Assembly: GCA_018136815.1 (NCBI GenBank)
Contig: CM030941.1
Coordinates: 3,702,608 to 3,766,607 of the forward strand
From: Isochrysis galbana
Lineage: Eukaryota > Haptophyta > Isochrysidales > Isochrysidaceae
Length of the DNA: 64,000 nt
Direction: 5' to 3'
Shown here: positions 22,118 to 32,217 of the stretch, piece after piece
Layout of the letters: each line of letters starts with the position of its first letter
How positions within the stretch are numbered: the stretch's first letter is position 1
Program-made: the position numbers and the translations under genes
The notes under the pieces: model-generated
Databases searched by the model: none
What the model was told of the DNA's origin: nothing
What the model saw: only the letters and a program-made list of their open reading frames with translations

Positions 22118-24365
22118 ATGATGGGGAGCCAGGATTTCCTTCAGACCGTCATACAGAGCGCGGCCACCCATGACGCCCAGATCTTCACCCTCAGCTCGCC
22201 GCCACACCGGATCGTCCACATTAACGCAGCGTGGACCAAGCTGTGCGGCTCCGCAGCAGAGACTGTGGGGCAGCCGTGCAGGATCATGCAGGGATTAGGC
22301 GCGGAGCCAGACATGGTCAGACAACTTCAGGCCGGGCTGCGCGAGCAACGCCTTGTCAGGGTGCGCCTCACTACGTACGGTTCCTCTGGACTGCCGTTTG
22401 TGGCAGAGTTCACTGTCACTCCTCTCACCGATGAGATGGGGAATGTGTCCCACCTCGTGGGGACACTCAAGCGACGGAGCGAGATGATGTCGTCGCAGCA
22501 CGTGGCGGGTACAAGCTCCTCCCTCGCCGACCGCGCCGTCGCGGCCGCACTTCTCGCTCACCCCTCGATGGCAAGGCCTGCATCATCTGCTGCGCCTGCT
22601 GCAAGCCACATGGGAATGGACCCCTTGGCCACACAATCTGGAGAAGGCATGCAGGAGGAGGATAGGCAACCCAAATTACCTCAGCCATCTGGGTCGTCAC
22701 AAGACCCCCTACTCTCACGCGACTTCACGCTGTACACCCTGAACAACCACCCTATTGCACCCGTCCTCCTGCGCATGCTCCAAGTGCGTACGCATTACAT
22801 TGCACCCCCCCCCCCCCTGAAAGGAAGGCAGCCGAATGAAGCCCAGGGCTGAAGCGTGCCGTCTGTGTGACCGAAGCTATTCTGACAGGGCCACCTCCTT
22901 TCATAATCTGTGCAGGTCAATACGTCGGCCGCCCAAAAACCTGCCATGTGCGACAACGAGGGGAAGATCGGCTCTTCACATGATTCTGCAATGGACACAT
23001 CAGATTCCGTTGTAGTTGAGTCAGGAGCCGACGGCCAAGGAAGCTCTAGCTTCTCGGCAAGTGGCAGCTCGTGTCGGCCTCGCAGCCTCGATTTGAGCCA
23101 GGTGGGCTCCCAGATCCCTTCCGGATGCGACTGCTCGCAGTTCCACCGCACCTGTCAACGCACCGTAGAGGCCCTACCCACTCGATTCCGCAGGCGGCTG
23201 CGAGTAGTATCTTCCGCATGATTGGGCGCAGCGTGGTCTTCCCCACCATTTGGGCATGACCAACCCCGCCGGTCAACCTCCCCACCCATTGCAGGAATTT
23301 TTGGAGGCGGTGAATGCCCAAGGCGTCTTGCCGCAACAATCTTGGCCACAACAAGCCGCGCGATACCACGGCGGAGGCATGGATGGCAGTAAGCAGCAGG
23401 CCGGAACCGCCCAGTGCCCGCTGTCGCCGACACTGACGCCCACGTCGCCCAGATCGCTCACAGCCGAGCAGCACCCGGCCAAGACATTTCGGACGTGCGG
23501 AGGGTGCGGGGTATGCTCAAGTTGCCGTGGCATATCCACTACCCAAGGCTTGGTGGGCGACACAGTGGACGCGCTCATGAACGAATCGACGAGGATGTTG
23601 CCGTGGGTTCGAGGTCAGCGTAAGCGCGGGTGCGATATGGGGCAAGGCTACGCGCCGGCCGCCGCATTGAGACCGCAGCAAACAGTGCTGCAGGCCCAAC
23701 AGATGCAGCATGTTCATACGCAACAGCAAGCGCAGTCGCAGCACCCAACATGGCAAGTGCAACAGCAGGGACATGCGGGCCATTCGCAAGTGCATGCCGC
23801 ACAGGCATGTGCGGCGCATCAACCCGCCCACTGTGCGGCCAAAGTGCAACAGCAATCTGCGCAGCTCCAGCAGCCCCAGCAGCTCCTTCAGCAGACTCAG
23901 CAATCTCAACCCCGTGCTGCTACACTTCAACCACACTCAACAAAGGTTAAACAACTGCTCAACAAAGAGACGTCTGAACAGAGGGCACTGCAGTCTTGCT
24001 GTAGGCAAGAGTCTCAGACGCGGCAGGGTGACACGGGGGCGGCACCCGTCGAGCTTGACTCGCGCGCGTTACCGATGAAAGGAGGGCTATGTGGACAAGC
24101 GAGAAGTTCCATGCCATTGGAAGCCCGGAGTCGGAGTCAAGAGCCATGTGCTGAGTCCTCAGCGAGCGCGTCACAGGAAGCCTCTACCAATCTAGCCGCT
24201 GACTGCTCCCCATCGTCTGTTACCGGGGGCTCGCAGTCCCCAGATAGTGAGGTGCTAGCAATTGACGACGTTCTGGACGTGCTCGACTCGTTTTGGTCGG
24301 ACTCTTCGGACGCAACAAAACACGAGATGAGTACTGAAGCTGCCCCGGATATGTCGGGGTCATAG
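22118..24365 (+). CDS. LOV-like PAS regulator with Cys-rich and Q-rich tail, paralog B
   Basis: Exons 22118-22783, 22916-23101 and 23295-24365 keep phase and give 640 aa. The architecture equals paralog A: PAS domain at 21-120 with RIVHINAAWTKLCG and GQPCRIMQG (Cys 54 kept), the Asn of the loop changed to Pro, the later Asn positions to Thr and Ala, and the final Gln to Leu. Exon 1 ends NHPIAPVLLRMLQ at the same place as A. Exon 2 ends CRPRSLDLSQ, exon 3 begins EFLEAVNAQGVL. Then come CGGCGVCSSC, RGQRKRGC, a longer Gln/His-rich region (about residues 390-480) and the acidic end DDVLDVLDSFWSDS. Both introns match A in position and phase, so the pair arose by gene duplication, now on opposite strands about 4.6 kb apart. 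Confidence 0.87.
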
Positions 24366-24689
24366 ATTACAAAACACCCACTTCCGCGGTCCAAGGTGCT
24401 TTGCGTTTGCAGAGACCTATCATGACGTGGTGCTTGGCTACTATTTTCCACTTCAGTAGTATTATGTAGAATTATGTGCGCTGGGGGTCGAGTATGCTGT
24501 GATGCTGGTCACTCTTATCGATGTGGATGCGTGGACACTCAATAGTTATTGTCTAACGAAGACCTAGACCTATTGTTTTGTTGTCGCATTCATCCTGGAT
24601 GATGCGATTTCCACGCTCTATTCTCCAGGTCCTTCGCCGTGCGGCCACACGGTGAAGCTCAGGCACATCTAGTGTTGGCAGGGTTCGTC

Positions 24690-24880
24690 CCTGGCGAAAA
24701 AAAAATCTAAAGATTCAGGGCTACTACTACTACACCTACCACTGTCCGACTCCTAACGCCTTCTGTCCGACGCCGCCCCTATTCCCTTCCCTCCTCCTCC
24801 TCCCCTTCTCCCCTTCGTTCCTTTATCTTCGGTTTCCGGGGTGCGGCCCAGGTGCACTACCTTGGGCCCGGTTCAGATGG
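24690..24880 (+). mobile_element. LINE-leader fragment
   Basis: An A-run then ATCTAAAGATTCAGGGC, a pyrimidine-rich stretch, CGTTCCTTTATCTTCGGTT and GGGTGCGGCCCAGGTGCAC, as in the LINE at 32.2 kb. No coding part follows. Confidence 0.65.
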
Positions 24881-25039
24881 AGGGTTCCAAGGGCGGGCCT
24901 TATGTGTTTCGTGTTGCTGGTCGCCGTAGCGCGTAGCGGAGGGTTCGTCCCTGGCGACCTAGATTTCAGTCAGGTTGGGCCCTTGCGAGCTTGGTTGGAG
25001 GTTTCCAGGTCCGATCAATTTGTAAGTTTCTCGGATCAA

Positions 25040-25295
25040 CCTACTTTTATAAGTAGAAGTAGGGATCAATGGGGGCCTCGCGCCACCCTCTCTCCATCGC
25101 GGACACCCGCCGCCGCCGGGGTGGCCCCGTACAATCAAGAATCAACCTTGGCTCATGCTTTCTGGCAGGGGCTGGGCGCTGGGCATTCAACAATCTGACC
25201 CAGAACCCCCGTGGGCGCGGGTCGTGAGCCGCACTGACACGCCCGCGTTGGGCCTGCCCTCGAGCTGACTCCCCCCCCTTCTAGGCCTAGGCCTT
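25040..25295 (-). mobile_element. Family B tail, reversed
   Basis: Complement of the 3' part of the element at 53560-53722. The terminal stem is CTACTT and AAGTAG with loop TTAT (ATAA on the element's own strand), a covarying variant of the common stem. Confidence 0.6.
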
Positions 25296-25301
25296 GGCAG
25301 A

Positions 25302-25396
25302 AATATCCACAAAATCGGACCCAAATATCCACCAAAAATATCCACAAAATATCCAGCAATTCTCACCCAAATATCATCCAAAAAATATCCATTTAT
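25302..25396. repeat. Irregular tandem AAATATCC repeats
   Basis: Six copies of AAATATCC or a close variant lie within 95 bp with 11-23 bp spacing, in a locally A-rich patch between retroelement remains. Not an obvious microsatellite because the spacers differ. Confidence 0.6.
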
Positions 25397-25399
25397 GCG

Positions 25400-27264
25400 C
25401 TATAAATACCGCTAGCATGCGCGCTCGGTATTTTCGATTTTCGAGCCTATTACTGTTACACGTCTACGTCTACCTCATATACACACATACACCATCCTCT
25501 CCCACCACTTGTAGCCTATTGGTCTATAGCTATAGCTGCTGCAATTTTCACATACACGTACCTACATTTGAAGTTTGATACTTGCTGGTACTTGGTACTT
25601 GGCACTTGCACGTCGCACGTCACACATCACGACTGCTAGCGTTTGCTGCGATTGTATCGCAACATCACTAAGGCTTGAACTTGGTCTGCTAGAGAGCAGA
25701 GAGCTATCACGGTTCGCATCAAACGAGCACAGGAGTAATGAGAAGACAGCACGTTCACAAGCAGCTGAATTGGGACTGAGACAAAATAAAGCAATCCTAG
25801 CTGCTTGTGCCCACATAGGGAAGCTCCTCTCGCATCTGCTGCTCCTCCTCCTCCTCTTCCAAACTCCGGCGCGATGATGACCGCAGCCGTTTGGAAGTTG
25901 TGAGCTGTGAGCGCAGCGGTGGGCGGTGGGTGATGAGGTGGTGGTATGGTAAATCATGCTCATGCGTGCGGATTGGAGGGTGTGTGTGGTTGTGGTTGTG
26001 TGCAGTGGCAGTGGGCAACCACGCGCTTGCGCTTGAGTGAGAGGGCAACTGGCGCGGCGCGCGGCGCGAGCTGAGCAAGCGGCGCAAACCCGTGACTTGC
26101 TACAAGAGCACTCGCCAACTGATTGTAGTCTATGCCGCTTGCCAACGGCTGATGTGGGAGTATGCGCCCGTCTTGGTAGAGAAGCCCTTGTGCATGCATA
26201 GCGGATGTGCCAGGGCAGGCACCCTCACAGCACGCATGGATGCCGCCCTCCGCCTTGTTAATTGCGCGACACCTCCGTTTGCCGAGCCTATCTTTTTCAA
26301 TTTTCAAGGCAAGCCTCGCGCTCCGCTGCCGTCATTCGCTCCTTTTTCTTTCTGTAGTGCTCCCTAGCGAGTACGAATTGGTATTCGTGTAACGCATCTT
26401 GCCCCGCTCTTCACACCCGTCCATTTGCGCGCCACTAGCACCGGTCGCTGTGCCCCCACGGGTGTTCCTGTGTTCCTGCCACCTCGCTGGGGAGCACGGC
26501 GCTCCCCATGAGGGGAGTCGAGAGAGTGGGAGGGGCGCGAGGCCCCCCTCCATGGCGACCAATCGAAAGATTATTAATTAGTGCGCGCACATGACATGCA
26601 CCTGATTCGATAAGCGACAAGCGGGCTATGCCCCCCGCTCGACGTACGCCTGGGGCGGGATCCCCCGGGAAAGGGAAAGCGCTCAGCTCGGAGAAGGCAT
26701 CAAATCGCCCTTCTCATCGGGTCGGTCCGCCGTGCGAACATTCTCACGCACGAATACGTTGCGCTGGTGCATGGCCAGTCTAAGTATAAATTTAGTTGGA
26801 ACGATGATGGTGATAATGCAGTGCGCACTAGCACTAGTCTTGCACTCATCACAGGCGCCGCTCAAGTGTTCGGCAACGCGACGTCCTTAGTGGCCCCAAT
26901 AGTCACACCGCATCCTATGACATCCACGCCCACGATGCAAGCGAGCGTGCTGATGATCGATCATGCTGCATTCCGTCTCGGCTCTCGTTTGCATCTACTT
27001 TGCGCATGGCACAAACAGCGCACGATGCTATTGACAATGTGCAATGTGGACAATAATGCAGCAAATCAACACTAATACCGCCATGCTGTGGTACGTGGTG
27101 GGCCCCGCTGTCGTTAGGCCGAGGAGAACTTCCACTCGCAAAAGAACGCTAGGCGATTGCAGATACAGTAACGCGTCACACACGTTTTTGCCGTCGAGGC
27201 AATACTCTTAGTGGCCATTCGATGAACCTTGTCATTGTAAGATGTTGAGGTGTGAGTCACTCAC
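25400..27264. other. Intergenic with retroelement tail
   Basis: A stem-loop tail (about 26779-26798, TCTAAGT, ATAA, ATTTAGT) ends a family A-related fragment, and a variant 3' region lies at about 26460-26580. A minus-strand open frame at 26307-25960 (with GIDYNQLASALVASHGF) looks protein-like but lacks any recognised family. Otherwise no gene was seen. Confidence 0.4.
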
Positions 27265-29495
27265 TCAAGATTTCACCGGAGCACGACGCCGCACTTGATG
27301 GTGAAGTAGCTCAGACTCGGCCTTGCAGCGCTCGAGCTGTAGCCGAAGGGCAATGAGTTCCTCCTTCTCCTTCTCGAGCCTAGTGCGCTGAGGAGGGCCG
27401 TTGCCTGCAATGCCCATCTGCCGCAAGGGGGGGGGGGGGGGGCAGCTGAGGCGGCGCATATAGACGTGAGGATGCTCTCATATGCCATCAAACTAAACAT
27501 TCGCTCCTGCACACGCTGAGGGTATGTACGCAGCATCCTCACCTTCTCGGCTTCCGCCTGCACCTCGGATGCCCTTGCTGTCTCTGCGGTAAGGAGCTTT
27601 TCACATTCGCGTTTTTCGATCTCGCCATCTTTCTTCAGTGTAAGCTCCTTGGCAAACATCTCCTCCGACTGAGGCATGCCACAAGGAATGATTGAGTCAT
27701 TCGCACTCGTGCTGAGGTCGACTCGCAGAGCAGGCCGGCGCGCCAGTGCATGTGCGTGGGGCCTGGTGCAACCACGAACAACAATCAAGCACGATGGAAA
27801 GATGAGCACACACGCGCACGCACCTTCTTCTTGGCTGCCTCCGCTTTGTTGCGAGCCGACGAGGCGGACTCAATCTCCTCTTCAATCGCCCTGATCTTGG
27901 CATCCGCAGCCGCCTGCCAACAAGCAGAGAGCAAGCACACACTTGGGGCAAGTGGCAGGGTGACAACACACCGCTGGACAAAGTAGCCTGAACCGACTCA
28001 TACACAGGTCTGGGGCAGCTTTTTGTGTGGGCGATGGGCTGATCGCTGCGGGCAAGTCCCTTGTTGAGGCGCACCTTGGTCCTGCGCGCCGCCTCGATGC
28101 GCTCGCCGAAAACGATTGTGACGAGTGCACGGAAAGAGAAGGTGAGCTTGCGATGGCGCCAGTGGAGGAGGGACTTGCGGAGTTTGAAACGAGCCTTAAG
28201 GGGGAAGCACGATCGGGCAGAGGTAACGGGAGCATTCTGCGTGTGGGGACTGCCATTGTTGGCACACTCTATGCCCAGTGCTGTAACGCAAGTCCAGCGT
28301 TTCTCACCATGAGCTCTTTGAGCTCTCTTTCAGCTTTGGCCTTCTCCGCCTCGACCTCCCGGTGCGTTTGCTGTACGCTTTCGAGCTCCGCCTCAAGGTT
28401 TGCAAGTGCGGACTGGGGACGGGAGGGGCAGGATTCAGGTCGAGGCACGCTTGGAAGCCCGCCACAAGGTGGCTGAACAAACGGGCCGGCGTCACTATAC
28501 GGACGACGGGACGGCGCGAACACTTTGCCCCCGCCCCCTTGAATGATGGCAGCATAGGCTGTCACCTCAGCATCCGCCCGCCGTTTGACTGCGCTGTCGA
28601 CATCAGCCTCTGCTGCTGCTTGGCGCTGCGCCTCGTTCATTGCGGCGGCGTCTGCATCTGTTACGCACATTCGGCTAGTGCGTACTGCAATCGGCCAGTG
28701 GATAGGCAAGTCAGCGACAAGCGCCAGAGCAGGGGTCTGTTCCAGCAGGATGCTGCCATGAAGGCCATTCGGAGCCATCCTGCTCATGACCCATCCAGAC
28801 TAGGGGTGCGGCAGTGCAGGGAAACACACTGCAGGTTATCGTGTGGCACGGGGTACTCAGCAGCAAGCTGAGGCGGCAGACTGGCATGACGTTAAAGATA
28901 ATGGAGCCGCTCTATACGTGCACGCACCCGCTTGCATCCACTCGAGCATGTCGTTCTCTGATTCGGCGGCCAGCACCACCGACTCGCCGTTGGAATGCGA
29001 GAGAAGGAAGCAAAATGACCGACCTGGGAAAGCGGAGTGCGCGCACACGAATGAGTCACCATGAGTGCAGCGTAGGGAACAGCCGTGGACGCAGGCTATT
29101 GCCGCACCGAGGTTGGAGTCCTCGGCGACCTCGCGCACGTTGCACTCCTCGAGCAGCACTACGCCTGAGGGCTTGTCGCGGAAGCCAGTGAAGTCCTTGG
29201 GCGAGTTGAAGTACATGAGCACATTGTCGCGCAGCACAAACCTGACGCAGGTTCGCACGGCGGGCAGGTTGTGGGCGGCGAGCACATAACGAGCGAGAGG
29301 AGAGGGAGTACGCTTCCCCCCCTTCCCCCCGTTTCCCCCCTCTCCCTCCCCCCCCCTCCCCCCGCCCTTTTCTTCCCCTCACCAGCGCCGGTTCCACTTG
29401 TGGCCCTTCTCCTGCCCTCCTCCAAGCTTGGAGAGGAAGCCCTGACGTGTGGAGAGCAAGTTGTGAATGTCGACTTCGGTGTCGCCACCCGACAT
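27265..29495 (-). CDS. PH domain plus coiled-coil protein
   Basis: Nine exons on the minus strand: 29495-29383, 29241-29108, 29023-28928, 28684-28524, 28412-28308, 28194-28075, 27913-27824, 27668-27543 and 27417-27265. All phases agree and give 365 aa. Residues about 17-114 are a PH domain (GFLSKLGGG, KWNRRWFVLRDNVLMYF, VVLLEECNV, then SENDMLEWMQA with the invariant C-terminal Trp), which would bind phosphoinositides or proteins at membranes. The remainder is Glu/Lys/Ala-rich coiled coil, with a W/R-rich segment (KSLLHWRHRKL) in exon 6. The layout recalls SWAP70/DEF6-like proteins, but that is analogy only. The exon 4/5 donor and exon 6 are the least certain. Confidence 0.78.
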
Positions 29496-29514
29496 ACTGC
29501 CTCGCGCGAGAGTG

Positions 29515-29600
29515 GCGGGCGGGGACGCGAGAGGCGGGGAGAGGGAGAAAGGGGCTCGAGGAGGCGGGGGAGGGGAGGGGAGTCGGCCGCCGGGGTGGAG
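29515..29600 (-). promoter_or_regulatory. Pyrimidine-rich leader of the PH gene
   Basis: A G-rich stretch on the plus strand, pyrimidine-rich on the gene's sense strand, ends about 20 nt before the start codon. Confidence 0.3.
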
Positions 29601-29759
29601 GAGAGCCAAGGCGAGAGAGGAGGCAAAAGGGGTGGTTGAAGAGAGAAGAGACGGCGGCGATAGAAGATGAAAAGCACCTTGAGAGGGATTTGATGTTGGA
29701 GAAATGGAATGAGGAGGGTTACGTGAGAGAGGAGGGGGGCGGAGAGGAGAGAATAGAGA

Positions 29760-29883
29760 GAGGATGAGCAGTCAGAGAGAGAGGCAAGAAGAGGCGGAGG
29801 GGGGGAGGGGGGGGGAGAAAGAGAGAGAGGGAGGGAGAGAGAGAGAGAGGGAGAGAGAGAGAGGAGAGGGAGAGAGAGAAAGG

Positions 29884-29931
<48 letters not shown>

Positions 29932-30073
29932 AGAGAGGGAGAGAGGGAGAGAGAGAAAGGGAGAGAGAGAAAGGGAGAGAGAGAGAGAGAGAAAGGGAGA
30001 GAGAGAGGGAGGGAGGAGAGAGGGAGAGAGGGAGAGAGGGAGAGAGAGAAAGGGAGAGAGAGAGAGAGAAAGG

Positions 30074-30148
<75 letters not shown>

Positions 30149-30150
30149 GG
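29760..30150. repeat. GA-rich simple-sequence tract
   Basis: About 390 bp of interrupted (GA)n and GAGG runs. Frames across it encode Arg/Glu or Ser/Leu repeats only. Confidence 0.95.
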
Positions 30151-30404
30151 GCGACTCGGCTCGACAGAAACGGTTTCCTTCCGAGAGAGAATAGGAAAAG
30201 AAGAGGTAACAGTAATAGAGGCGAAGGTCCCGGCGGCGGCACGCGGGGGCGAAGAAGGCAATCTTCGCCTATAGGAAACATATTAGTCGCCACAGATACC
30301 ATCAGAAAAAGGATTCTTCTCCCGGCTCGCCACCCCTCTCCGTCTCCTCTCTCCTCCCGCCCTTCTCGGGCACTTTGTCGAGCACCTTGCGCGCGCGCGC
30401 GCGG

Positions 30405-30530
30405 CGGGGGAGGGAGTTGAGTTCTCGAGAGCTAAAAGTAGAGACTTCTCCAGCAGAAGAGCGGCCCCTCCCCCCGCGCCCCCCCCCGCGCCCCCCCCCC
30501 CCCCCCCCCCGCGCCCCCCGCGCCCCGCCC
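30405..30530 (+). repeat. Dispersed repeat E, copy 1
   Basis: The block from GAGTTGAGTTCTCGAGAGCT through AGAGACTTCTCCAGCAGAAG, followed by a C-run region, is repeated almost exactly at 37912-37990. At this copy the C-run lies about 250 bp upstream of the Elongin C start. Confidence 0.75.
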
Positions 30531-30777
30531 CACAACAGAACTCACGCCGTTCTCCCCCGCCGGGGCTTTTCTACGACGACTTTACTCCTACCGTTCCTCT
30601 CCCCGGCCGAGTAGAGTAGTAAATTTGGTAGGAGCGGTAGTAGGAGCAGTAGAGTAGTAGGAAAGCGCAACTGCTGGGGGAGGGGAAGGGGAAGGGGAGG
30701 GGGGGGGGGGGGAGGCCGCCGCCCGTGTGCTGAAGCCGAGGGAGGGCGAGAGGGCGGCGCCGGCGCTCTGCATCGCC

Positions 30778-31279
30778 ATGCCGCTCGCCGACCAAGTGCG
30801 CATGGCGAGCTCGGCGTCCAAGGTGGTACCAATGGACCCGGTCAAGCTCATTGCTTCCGACGGCTCAGAGATCATCCTCGACCGGCGCGCAGCCATGGTC
30901 TCGGGCACCATCAAGTCCATGCTGAGCGGCCCAGGAGCGAGACTGCACGCAACAGCCCTGGCCTCATCCCTTTGGGCACCCGCTCTCCACCCGCCCTTTT
31001 TCCCAGCCGCCGCGCACGCAGCAGGGCGCTCGCCGCCACCAATGCCTGCCGCACGCGTCGACACGCGCCCTTCGGCCCTGCTGCACAGGCAACTTCACCG
31101 AGCAGCAACATGGAGAGGTCACCTTTCCGGACATCTCTCCCAAGGTTCTCGAGAAGACTGTCCAGTACTTCTACTACAAGCTGCGATACACCAATCACAG
31201 TGGGCCGCTCCCGGAGTTCAAGATTGAACCTGAGTCGGCACTCGAGCTCCTGATGGCCGCTAACTTCCTCGACACGTGA
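30778..31279 (+). CDS. ELOC: Elongin C (SKP1-like adaptor)
   Basis: BTB/POZ-fold adaptor of Elongin BC complexes, acting in Cullin-2/5 ubiquitin ligases and Pol II elongation in the nucleus. Exons 30778-30934 and 31089-31279 give 115 aa against 112 in animals. Motifs in order: [28 protein letters not shown] across the junction, [18 protein letters not shown], and the C-terminal helix [13 protein letters not shown]. Residue spacing across the junction equals animal Elongin C exactly, which fixes the splice points: the intron then begins GAGCGAG rather than GT and ends CACAG. The start at 30778 is the first ATG in frame; 30802 is an alternative. Confidence 0.9.
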
Positions 31280-31640
31280 GCCTAAGGACGCCAGTGGTGC
31301 TCCACATACTAGCCGTGGGGGAACAGCACGGCAACGCGTGCCTCTCCGGCTTTTGATGACTCAACTGTCGGCGCCTCGACTGAGTCAGCGCTAGGCCTAG
31401 GATGCGATCGGATGTACCGCTGGCGAGGTCGATTAGGTGGCGTTGGCGTTCATGGCTTGCTGCGCACTCGCCCCTCGCCGACTGCGCTCCTCGTCTCGCT
31501 GTGTACGTTGTCAACATGACACGCAACCATTGCGCGCTTCCCTATGCGATTGGTACTGCAGCGTCATAAACCTTAAGCGGGGGCAAGAGCGGAACACAAT
31601 GCTGCGCCAGCTTTTCTCATAGCGTCCTTGGACCAATTTT
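31280..31640. other. Intergenic, nothing recognised
   Basis: Downstream of Elongin C; presumably its 3' untranslated region and spacer. Confidence 0.4.
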
Positions 31641-31649
31641 GCATATTAG

Positions 31650-32205
31650 AGGGTTCTATGTTGGGGGGACTCTTGGGTTAGTTCAAGGGCATGGGGGCGT
31701 AGGCGGTAGAAGGGGCGCAACGAAGACTGCCGGTAGCTTGAAAAGACAACGACTGTGAGTGCTGGAGCGGCAGGGGAGTGGGTGAACACATGGAGGTGTG
31801 GGCTTCCTGCGGCTGTGCTCGGGCTGGAGCAATGTGGCGTGTGGAGGCGGAGAAAAAGAAGAAGGGGGTGGTGGTGTGGTGGTGGTATGGAGGTGCTTTG
31901 ACAAGACCTGTTACATGGCGTGAGTGAGGGGTCCGCGGGCATGACGACGAACGAGACGAGGGGGAACACACGAGGGACAGACGCGAGGGGGTCCTTCCGA
32001 GCGAGAGCGCCAAGAAACAAAAGACACCGGAGCGGAAAAAACAGCACGGGAGACGGGAGGCCGGGAGGGAAAGCACACGGGAACTCTAGGAACGGGGGAA
32101 AGACTAATTGAACGAGGGGGGGAGCGGGGCGCTGGAGGAGCGGAGGGAGCGGCGAGAGCGGGAAACTCCGAACCTCGCTGGCCAAGGGAACAAGGGAACC
32201 GCTGG
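31650..32205 (-). mobile_element. Family D leader and start, reversed
   Basis: Read on the minus strand, the leader matches 41490-41760 (for example TTAGTCTTTCCCCCGTTCCT against TTAGTTTTCCCTCTGTTCCT). An ATG near 31940 opens MPADPSLTPCNRSCQS, a Pro/His-rich frame. It ends against the oppositely oriented LINE. Confidence 0.5.
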
Positions 32206-32217
32206 GGTCGCATGAAA

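Noticed and set aside
29764-30420. 218-aa Arg/Glu frame and its Ser/Leu counterparts
   Set aside because: Same artefact of the second GA tract.
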